NCBI GenBank assembly: GCA_034925905.1
Contig: JAYFRL010000024.1
Location: 1 to 11,347 of the forward strand
Source of the DNA: JAYFRL01 sp034925905
GTDB taxonomy: Bacteria; Bacillota; Clostridia; Lachnospirales; Anaerotignaceae
Direction of reading: 5' to 3'
DNA: 11,347 nt
Below, piece by piece: positions 6,909 through 11,347 of the stretch (the first letter of the stretch is position 1; the number at the start of each line of letters is the position of its first letter). A model generated the notes under the pieces. It ran no database searches. It worked only from the letters and a program-made list of their open reading frames with translations, and was not told where the DNA came from. The translations under genes and the position numbers were made by a program.

Positions 6909-6988
6909 AAAAAATCCTCCTTTTGTTTTTTAGCTAAACATTTTTTCTTATTACAGGAGATTTTAAATTTCACTACCATAGCTATAAG

Positions 6989-7009
6989 CCTCCAGGCATA
7001 GCCCGGGGT
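6989..7009. repeat. Degenerate hairpin with GGC-ATA-GCC core
   Basis: CCTCCAGGC (6989-6997), loop ATA, GCCCGGGGT (7001-7009). The stem has one A-C mismatch and one G-T wobble. It has the same loop and inner three pairs as the perfect hairpin at 105-125. Role unknown. Confidence 0.35.
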
Positions 7010-7016
7010 TCTTTTT

Positions 7017-7054
7017 ACACAAAAAAGCCATGTATCTAAACTAAGATACATGGC
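7017..7054 (-). terminator. Terminator of the tRNA operon
   Basis: On the minus strand GCCATGTATCT (7044-7054) pairs perfectly with AGATACATGGC (7027-7037) around a 6-base loop, followed by a T run (7021-7026). It begins four bases past the 3' end of tRNA-Gly(GCC). Confidence 0.92.
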
Positions 7055-7057
7055 CTA

Positions 7058-7129
7058 AGCGCGAAACGAGATTCGAACTCGCGGCCCTCGCCTTGGCAAG
7101 GCGATGCTCTACCACTGAGCCATTCGCGC
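7058..7129 (-). tRNA. tRNA-Gly (GCC)
   Basis: The cloverleaf is complete: acceptor GCGCGAA/TTCGCGC, D arm GCTC/GAGC, anticodon stem TCGCC/GGCGA with loop TTGCCAA (anticodon GCC), and T loop TTCGAAT. The discriminator is T. No CCA is encoded; the next bases are TA. Last of four tRNAs in the operon. Confidence 0.97.
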
Positions 7130-7134
7130 AAGCA

Positions 7135-7205
7135 AGCGGGTGATGAGAATCGAACTCACGTGTTCAGCTTGGAAGGCTGACGTTCTACCATTGAACTACA
7201 CCCGC
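7135..7205 (-). tRNA. tRNA-Gly (TCC)
   Basis: Acceptor GCGGGTG/CACCCGC, anticodon stem TCAGC/GCTGA, loop CTTCCAA (anticodon TCC), T loop TTCGATT. No CCA is encoded. Five bases separate it from the following tRNA-Gly(GCC), so the pair covers GGC, GGT, GGA and GGG codons. Confidence 0.97.
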
Positions 7206-7221
7206 AAATAATTACATTTAA

Positions 7222-7294
<73 letters not shown>

Positions 7295-7326
7295 TTAACA
7301 ATAAAACGATTGATTTTTAAAAACTA

Positions 7327-7410
7327 TGCCCGAGACCGGAATCGAACCGGTACGGGTGTTACCCCGCAGGATTTTAAGTCCTGTGCGTCTGCCAGTTCCG
7401 CCACTCGGGC
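7327..7410 (-). tRNA. tRNA-Leu (TAA)
   Basis: A class II tRNA of 84 bases with a long variable arm (CGGGG...CCCGT region). Acceptor GCCCGAG/CTCGGGC, anticodon stem CAGGA/TCCTG, loop CTTAAAA (anticodon TAA, reading UUA/UUG), T loop TTCGATT, discriminator A. No CCA is encoded. First gene of the operon. Confidence 0.97.
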
Positions 7411-7516
7411 AAAGACACATAAAAACCAATACTTTTTAATCGTTTTGTAGTTTTTTTAGTCACGCAAGACACTTATTAAGCTCAATAATCCTGTCCGATT
7501 GAATGACTGCTTGAAT

Positions 7517-7545
7517 ATAATAACAAAAAATAAGGGCGTTGTCAA
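7517..7545 (-). promoter_or_regulatory. Promoter of the tRNA operon
   Basis: On the minus strand: -35 TTGACA (7540-7545, perfect), a 17-base spacer, -10 TATTAT (7517-7522, 5/6). The predicted start is near 7510, about 100 bases before the mature 5' end of tRNA-Leu. A near-consensus box pair is usual for stable RNA operons. Confidence 0.85.
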
Positions 7546-7659
7546 CAGTTTTTAAAATACATTTTGCTTGCCAAAAGACCGCCCGAAGGCCTTTTAAATT
7601 AAGCGTATTCCTCTAAAAAGTACAGTTATCCTATTGTTTGATGTCCTGCCTAAAATATA

Positions 7660-7686
7660 AAAACCCGCCTTAATAGGCGGGCTTTT
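7660..7686 (-). terminator. Terminator of hsp20
   Basis: CCCGCC (7664-7669) and GGCGGG (7676-7681) make a GC stem with a 6-base loop. On the minus strand it is followed by a T run. It begins about 15 bases past the hsp20 stop codon. Confidence 0.88.
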
Positions 7687-7696
7687 ATATTGTGTT

Positions 7697-8140
7697 TTAT
7701 TCAATCATAATGCGTTTTTCTTCTGCTATTTTTTTAGTTTCTTTTTTAGGAAATTCAACCTTTAACAATCCATCCTCAAGCTTTGCTTTTATATCTCCTT
7801 CGGAGATTTCCTCCCCAACATAAAAGCTTCTGCTGCAGCTTCCCGCATATCTTTCTTTTCTGATAAAGTTGTTCTTTTCGTCTTTTTCTTCTTTATCAAA
7901 CTTCTGGGTGGCATTGATGGTTAAAAATCCACTGTTAAGCCTTATCTCAATGTCTTCTTTCTTGAATCCCGGCAGATCAACATCCAGTTCGTAAGAAGAG
8001 CCTTTTTCTTTTATGTCTGTTTTCATCATGCTTTTGCCGCTCTTTCCGTAAAAAGGATTTCTCCTGCCAAAAAATTCTTCATCCAAGGGTTTCATCCAAG
8101 TGTCAAATACATCTTCTCCAAAAATTGATGGTAACAACAT
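7697..8140 (-). CDS. hsp20: Hsp20 / alpha-crystallin small heat-shock chaperone
   Basis: A 147-aa ATP-independent holdase that binds unfolding proteins during heat stress and forms large oligomers in the cytoplasm. The N-terminal arm (1-38) has the usual SIFGEDVFDTW-like start. The alpha-crystallin domain spans about 39-132, with ELDVDLPGFKKEDIEI (51-66) and the GLLKVEFPKK block (124-133). The C-terminal IxI anchor is present as I144-M-I146, which docks in a neighbour's groove. The start ATG 8140 has GGAGG (8149-8153) eight bases upstream. It is monocistronic with its own terminator. Upstream lie a sigma-A promoter, a CIRCE operator over the -35 box and a leader of about 140 bases that can pair with the ribosome binding site, so control at both transcription and translation is likely. 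Confidence 0.96.
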   Translation of the reverse strand: MLLPSIFGEDVFDTWMKPLDEEFFGRRNPFYGKSGKSMMKTDIKEKGSSYELDVDLPGFKKEDIEIRLNSGFLTINATQKFDKEEKDEKNNFIRKERYAGSCSRSFYVGEEISEGDIKAKLEDGLLKVEFPKKETKKIAEEKRIMIE

Positions 8141-8146
8141 AAAGCA

Positions 8147-8268
8147 TTCCTCCGTTCATTATATAATATATATTTTGAGCCTTAACCGAGGAAGATATTA
8201 GCTAAGCTCGTATTTTGTAAGGTTTAGTTCCTTGCCCCGATGCAGGATAACCATATCCTTTAAGGCTC
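8147..8268 (-). promoter_or_regulatory. Structured 5' leader of hsp20, candidate RNA thermometer
   Basis: In transcript sense, TTCCTCGGTT (8193 to 8184) can pair with AACGGAGGAA (8156 to 8147), nine of ten positions with a single G-G mismatch, covering the whole GGAGG. Upstream, a perfect 9-base helix GAGCCTTAA/TTAAGGCTC (8260-8268 with 8177-8185) closes a domain holding hairpins AGGATA/TATCCT (8244-8259) and a CCTT/AAGG stem (8219-8233). The closing helix and the helix over the ribosome binding site share bases 8184-8185. Known small-hsp thermometers (ROSE, fourU) also mask the Shine-Dalgarno with imperfect pairs. No known family is recognised here. Confidence 0.5.
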
Positions 8269-8287
8269 TTTGTCCTTTTACGGGTAT

Positions 8288-8316
8288 ATAATACCACTTG
8301 TTGTTAGCACTGTCAA
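8288..8316 (-). promoter_or_regulatory. Sigma-A promoter of hsp20
   Basis: On the minus strand: -35 TTGACA (8311-8316, perfect), a 17-base spacer, -10 TATTAT (8288-8293). The start is expected near 8281. The -35 box lies within the CIRCE element. Confidence 0.88.
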
Positions 8317-8330
8317 TAGGTGAGTGCTAA
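8304..8330. promoter_or_regulatory. CIRCE operator (HrcA binding site)
   Basis: TTAGCACTG (8304-8312), nine bases, GAGTGCTAA (8322-8330). It differs from the consensus TTAGCACTC-N9-GAGTGCTAA at one position (last base of the left arm). It covers the hsp20 -35 box, so HrcA bound here should block RNA polymerase until heat releases it. Confidence 0.93.
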
Positions 8331-8483
8331 TGTTCACAAAAGGTTCACAATTTATTCTTTCATCTTTTTAATAAGTTATTCAGAAAAACAGATGCCCCTG
8401 TGTTTTGATAGGCTGTCTTTGTTTTAAATATTATTTTATACGCTTAATCCAGGCAATTGAACCTGAAACATCTTGCTTTGATA

Positions 8484-8560
8484 TGCAGCTTTTAACCTTA
8501 TTTTTTGATATTGGTATCAATACTAAAATAAGCTATTCGGGTTATGCATATAAAGCTGCA
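8484..8560. repeat. Long imperfect hairpin between hsp20 and the MerR gene
   Basis: Nested helices: TGCAGCTTT (8484-8492) with AAAGCTGCA (8552-8560); AACC (8494-8497) with GGTT (8540-8543); TTATTTT (8498-8504) with AAAATAA (8525-8531); TTGATA (8505-8510) with TATCAA (8515-8520) around a TTGG loop. The right side can refold into CATATAAA/TTTATATG (8547-8573). It lies before the MerR-gene promoter. It could be a small miniature-element remnant, a regulatory RNA or an operator region. The rest of 8341-8628 shows no gene. Confidence 0.5.
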
Positions 8561-8628
8561 CGTCATTTATATGGTTAATCCGGTTCCAAAACCAAATGCC
8601 AATGCTAAAGACGTGCGATGCGTTTTAT

Positions 8629-8657
8629 TTGCAGTTTCAGAATACTCACGATATAAT
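8629..8657 (+). promoter_or_regulatory. Promoter of the MerR-family gene
   Basis: A perfect -10 TATAAT (8652-8657) with a weak -35 TTGCAG (8629-8634) at 17 bases. The start is near 8664, leaving a leader of under 20 bases before the ribosome binding site. The weak -35 box suggests low or activator-aided expression. Confidence 0.6.
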
Positions 8658-8680
8658 ATTTCAATATAGGGGTGGTGTGG

Positions 8681-9496
8681 ATGTTCAAAATAGGTGAGTT
8701 TTCAAAATTAACGCAAATATCAATCCGGATGTTAAGATATTATGATGAAACAGGTTTGTTAAGACCTGCGGAAATTGATAAATTTACGAATTATAGGTTG
8801 TATTCCACGGAGCAGATTTCCACTTTGAACAAGATTATATTCTTACGAGATTTAGGCTTTAATGTTTCTGAAATTGCAGTCACCCTCAATAATTGGGAGA
8901 ATGAATTTATTACAAATCAGCTTGAAAATAAACGTCTGGAAATTGAAAATACGATTAAGACCGAACAAGACAAGCTATCTAAAATCGAACTGGCAAAAAA
9001 GGATATTGGCCAGGAAAAGATAACGATAAACTACAATGTTTCAATCAAATCCATTCCCAGTTATCAAGTGTTTTCTTTAAGACGGACTGTTTCCGATTAT
9101 TATGCCGAAGGTCAATTATGGAAAGAAATGTCGGCCTTTGCAGGTGAAAATGGCATCCTTATTTCAAGCAATACATTTACCATATATCATGATACGGATT
9201 ACAGAGAAAAAGATGTTGATATTGAAATATGTGCGCCCGTAGCCAGAATGGGGGAAAACATAAACGACTTTGTATATCGTAATACAGAGCCTGTACCAAT
9301 AATGGCCTGCACAATGGTTTATGGGAAATTTGAGAACATAGCCAGCGCATACCTTGCTTATGCAAATTGGTTGCAGGAGCACAATCAGTATAAAATGACC
9401 GGGCAAAGCAGGCAAATCGTTCACCGAGGACCGTGGAACGAAGAAAGCCCTGATAAATACCTAACTGAAATACAAATCCCGCTGGAAAAAATATAA
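8681..9496 (+). CDS. MerR-family regulator with GyrI-like effector domain
   Basis: A 271-aa transcription factor. Residues 2-70 are the MerR winged helix-turn-helix: FKIGEFSKLTQISIRMLRYY, DETGLLRP, and the NYRLYSTEQISTL wing. A coiled-coil dimer helix follows at about 72-115, rich in E, K and L. The C-terminal half (about 120-271) is a GyrI-like/BmrR-type effector domain with SIKSIPSYQVFSLRR, DVDIEICAPV and the closing YLTEIQIPLEKI. Such domains bind hydrophobic cationic drugs or similar small molecules. ATG 8681 is chosen because AGGGGTGG (8668-8675) sits five bases before it; GTG codons at 8672 and 8675 lie inside that site. A good terminator follows. The likely target is the 19-base-spacer promoter directly downstream, which drives trmO. 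Confidence 0.93.
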   Translation: MFKIGEFSKLTQISIRMLRYYDETGLLRPAEIDKFTNYRLYSTEQISTLNKIIFLRDLGFNVSEIAVTLNNWENEFITNQLENKRLEIENTIKTEQDKLSKIELAKKDIGQEKITINYNVSIKSIPSYQVFSLRRTVSDYYAEGQLWKEMSAFAGENGILISSNTFTIYHDTDYREKDVDIEICAPVARMGENINDFVYRNTEPVPIMACTMVYGKFENIASAYLAYANWLQEHNQYKMTGQSRQIVHRGPWNEESPDKYLTEIQIPLEKI

Positions 9497-9501
9497 TAAT
9501 G

Positions 9502-9534
9502 GCGTTTTGCAGATTTTTTGCAAGACGCTTTTTT
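9502..9534 (+). terminator. Terminator of the MerR-family gene
   Basis: GCGTTTTGCA (9502-9511) pairs with TGCAAGACGC (9519-9528), ten pairs with one G-T wobble and a 7-base loop, followed by six T residues. Confidence 0.92.
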
Positions 9535-9538
9535 GATA

Positions 9539-9569
9539 TTGACTCTCACATGGTGTCAGGGTCTACACT
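9539..9569 (+). promoter_or_regulatory. MerR-type promoter of trmO (19-base spacer with dyad)
   Basis: The -35 TTGACT (9539-9544) and -10 TACACT (9564-9569) are 19 bases apart, two more than optimal, the hallmark of MerR-activated promoters. The spacer holds a dyad: ACTCTCACA (9542-9550), TGG, TGTCAGGGT (9554-9562), with seven of nine symmetric positions. MerR proteins twist such spacers to align the boxes. Confidence 0.82.
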
Positions 9570-9610
9570 GGATTTACAATATCATAAAAAATTATTTGGA
9601 GGAATGTAAT

Positions 9611-10087
9611 ATGCAAAATTTTTATGTAACCCCTATCGGTAAAATCAGTGTTGTTGAGGAAGAAATATTTATTGAAATTGAACCGAAGTATATTCCAGCT
9701 TTGCAAGCATTAGATGGATTTAGCCATCTTAATGTTATTTGGTGGTTTAGCGACTTTGATAATGAAGAAGCGAGAAACACCCTCTCCTCGCCGCAGCCGT
9801 ATAAAAAAGCTCCGGCTATAATGGGTATATTTGCCACAAGGTCCCCCGTTCGCCCAAATCCTATCGCTTTAACTGCAGTGCAGGTCATTCATATAGACTA
9901 TAAAAAGGGAATTATTCAAATTCCCTATATTGACGCTAATAACGGTACGCCAATACTTGATATAAAACCATATACCCCGAGCCTTGACAGAGTTGAAACT
10001 CCCGGTGTGCCGGAATGGTGCAGCCATTGGCCTACAAGTTTGGAACAATCCGGGAACTTCAATTGGGAGAATGAATTCAACTTTTAG
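9611..10087 (+). CDS. trmO: TrmO/TsaA (YaeB) family tRNA methyltransferase-like protein
   Basis: 158 aa. The family member TrmO of E. coli uses S-adenosylmethionine to N6-methylate t6A37 of threonine tRNA. The beta-barrel core is visible: VTPIGKI at the start, LDGFSHLNVIWWF (35-47), the signature GIFATRSPVRPNPIALTAV (72-90), and GTPILDIKPYTP (112-123). E. coli TrmO is about 235 aa with a C-terminal extension; this is the short form typical of many Gram-positive and archaeal relatives, whose reaction is less certain. The start ATG 9611 has GGAGG (9598-9602) eight bases before it; the longer open frame back to 9518 runs through the promoter and terminator. It stands directly behind a MerR-type promoter, so expression is probably inducible, odd for a tRNA-modification gene. 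Confidence 0.9.
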   Translation: MQNFYVTPIGKISVVEEEIFIEIEPKYIPALQALDGFSHLNVIWWFSDFDNEEARNTLSSPQPYKKAPAIMGIFATRSPVRPNPIALTAVQVIHIDYKKGIIQIPYIDANNGTPILDIKPYTPSLDRVETPGVPEWCSHWPTSLEQSGNFNWENEFNF

Positions 10088-10970
10088 CACCTTTATATAT
10101 TTTTTATAGACCGATAACTTGAACAAAAAAACAGAGCTTTAATGCCAACCATAAAAGGTGTTGGCAGGCAATTAAATGTGCGCTTTTATGGGTCTTACAA
10201 TGGCAGTAATACATTGAAAACCTATTTATGCGTCAGTACCCTTTACATCGTCTGGGGGATGAATTCCTCCTGCCCGCGGCAGCTTAACTTAACTGATGTT
10301 CTAAACCTACGCCGTTTTAAAAAATCACAGCAATTCGCAGATGGTTACGTCACTCCTTTTTTATACAACATCTTTCAAGAATTTTCTAACAGGTGTTTTT
10401 TGTACTTTTTTAACTGCCGATTTAATAGACAAACCCCTGTATCACTTAGGGTTGGTTCGAAATTCCCTTCTATCCCGGCTGCCGCTCCCGTTTCGATTGC
10501 CCATACCTAAAAAATCGATACGGCGGAATCGCGCATGGCAAGAATCAAGCAGCCGGGTCTTTACCTGTAGTGCAAGAAAGATATATTTGTGGAGATTACA
10601 AAAAAATACCGGAAGCGATGAAGAGCTGCCAATCGCCGGCAGGAAGCATACAGGCAGTATACAGCTATAAATCTATGTAAAAAAAGAATGTTGCCATACA
10701 GAAATAACAAGTGAAGAACTTCGTTTACAGGTATTTACACCTTAAAAAATTGAATATGGGAAAAAAGTTGGCATAACAAAAAGGAATAAAAATAGCAACG
10801 GCATGGATATTCCATTATGTGTTTGAAGCGATTGCCATATGTCTGCTTAATAAAATTCAGAATACTATGAGAACGAAAAAGAGCAAAAAACATTCGCAAA
10901 GCAAAAGTGTGGCAGAAGAAAAATTAAAACTGTAGAATCAAGCAGGTACAAAACAATTCCAACAGACAAA
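10088..10970. other. Gene-free or decayed region between trmO and the rRNA unit
   Basis: No frame here has both a credible start with ribosome binding site and recognisable protein content. Visible structure: hairpins GCCAAC/GTTGGC (10144-10165) and the overlapping CCATAAAAG/CTTTTATGG (10149-10157, 10183-10191), which exclude each other, and CCCGGCTGC/GCAGCCGGG at 10474-10557. A minus-strand frame, 10378-10506, is open for about 43 codons and ends in a lysine-rich helix-like stretch, but it lacks a start. The right part (10560-10970) is A-rich with many stops. It is probably old, decayed DNA. Confidence 0.4.
10474..10557. repeat. Imperfect long hairpin in the gene-free region
   Basis: A perfect 9-base outer stem, CCCGGCTGC (10474-10482) and GCAGCCGGG (10549-10557), encloses further partial pairing (GATT/AATC, GCC/GGC, AT/AT). 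Resembles a small non-autonomous repeat; no known family is recognised. Confidence 0.4.
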
Positions 10971-10971
10971 G

Positions 10972-11004
10972 AATGAGGACGGCACATTACATACCGTCCT
11001 CATT
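10972..11004. terminator. Second hairpin beyond the rRNA unit
   Basis: AATGAGGACGG (10972-10982) and CCGTCCTCATT (10994-11004) form a perfect 11-base stem with an 11-base loop. T tracts on both sides are weak. It may serve as a backup terminator for the 16S-tRNA-Tyr transcript. Confidence 0.55.
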
Positions 11005-11033
11005 GCTTATTATATATCTTTCAGATAAAGCAT

Positions 11034-11073
11034 AAATCCGAACCCTTCACCAATTGGTATAAGGTTCGGATTT
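11034..11073 (-). terminator. Terminator after tRNA-Tyr
   Basis: AAATCCGAACC (11034-11044) and GGTTCGGATTT (11063-11073) form a perfect 11-base stem; the loop itself contains the palindrome ACCAATTGGT. It lies 11 bases past the 3' end of tRNA-Tyr on the minus strand and ends the 16S-tRNA-Tyr unit. Confidence 0.8.
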
Positions 11074-11084
11074 GATTGATTTAC

Positions 11085-11165
11085 TGGATGGGGAAGGATT
11101 CGAACCTTCGAAGCTATCGCAACAGATTTACAGTCTGCCCCCTTTGGCCGCTCGGGAACCCATCC
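11085..11165 (-). tRNA. tRNA-Tyr (GTA)
   Basis: A class II tRNA with acceptor GGATGGG/CCCATCC, anticodon stem GCAGA/TCTGT-like with loop CTGTAAA (anticodon GTA), a long variable arm, T loop TTCGAAT and discriminator A. No CCA is encoded. It lies 58 bases past the 16S 3' end on the same strand, with no gap for another gene, so it is probably cut from the 16S precursor. Confidence 0.95.
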
Positions 11166-11222
11166 GCATAGTTATACTGTGGGCTTTAAAAAATAAATAG
11201 CTATTCCAAACCTAAATCTCCA

Positions 11223-11347
<125 letters not shown>

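Noticed and set aside
7303..7446. Inverted repeat AAAACGATT / AATCGTTTT flanking tRNA-Leu
   Set aside because: Only nine A/T-rich bases at a distance of about 125 bases, which is plausible by chance; no integrase or attachment-site duplication was seen.
8177..8268. Known riboswitch in the hsp20 leader
   Set aside because: The closed multi-hairpin domain did not match the conserved cores of the riboswitch classes I considered (for example SAM, c-di-GMP, fluoride, yybP); kept only as an unassigned structured leader.
9518..9610. Longer trmO start at 9518
   Set aside because: The extra 31 codons run through the preceding terminator and the promoter; the ATG at 9611 has GGAGG at good spacing.
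10142..10670. Two overlapping plus-strand frames of 122 and 109 codons
   Set aside because: No ribosome binding site, compositionally odd, no recognisable motifs, and they overlap large inverted repeats.

Overview
The window looks like chromosome from a low-GC Gram-positive bacterium, most likely a member of the Clostridia. The evidence is the gene order acpS - nnr - lipoprotein - alr - ndoA, a CIRCE/HrcA-type heat-shock operator, strong GGAGG ribosome binding sites, frequent GTG/TTG starts and classical sigma-A promoters. The lipoprotein next to alr resembles clostridial GerS, which hints at a spore former but does not prove it.

Positions 1-730 hold a hairpin-rich start, then ndoA (mazF toxin, minus strand) with its own promoter and terminator. 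No antitoxin gene lies in the 220 bases before it. Positions 755-4556 are a tight minus-strand operon read acpS, nnr, GerS-like lipoprotein, alr. It charges acyl carrier protein, repairs NAD(P)H hydrates and makes D-alanine. A short orphan gene, possibly of acetyltransferase fold, follows at 4674-5219.

Positions 5245-6335 are a mobile-DNA graveyard. The 3' end of an IS200/IS605-type tnpA is joined to a sigma-70-like gene of conjugative-transposon type, which carries an in-frame amber codon and keeps a long leader with an attenuator-like hairpin. An iron-sulfur flavoprotein gene (6336-6908) comes next, then a minus-strand operon of four tRNAs (Leu-Phe-Gly-Gly in transcription order) with a near-consensus promoter and a strong terminator.

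Positions 7660-8330 hold hsp20 (minus) with a terminator. Its promoter has a -35 box inside a CIRCE element, and its leader of about 140 bases can fold and cover the ribosome binding site. Positions 8341-8628 hold no gene but include a long imperfect hairpin. A MerR/GyrI-like regulator (8681-9496) and a short TrmO-family gene (9611-10087) follow on the plus strand. The trmO promoter has the 19-base spacer and dyad typical of MerR targets, so the regulator next door is its likely controller.

Positions 10088-10970 carry no intact gene. At the right edge, on the minus strand, lies the 3' end of a 16S rRNA gene, followed by tRNA-Tyr and a terminator with no 23S or 5S gene after it, an unusual rRNA arrangement. 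The best candidates for new biology are the hsp20 leader, the MerR-trmO promoter pair and the 16S-tRNA-Tyr unit.
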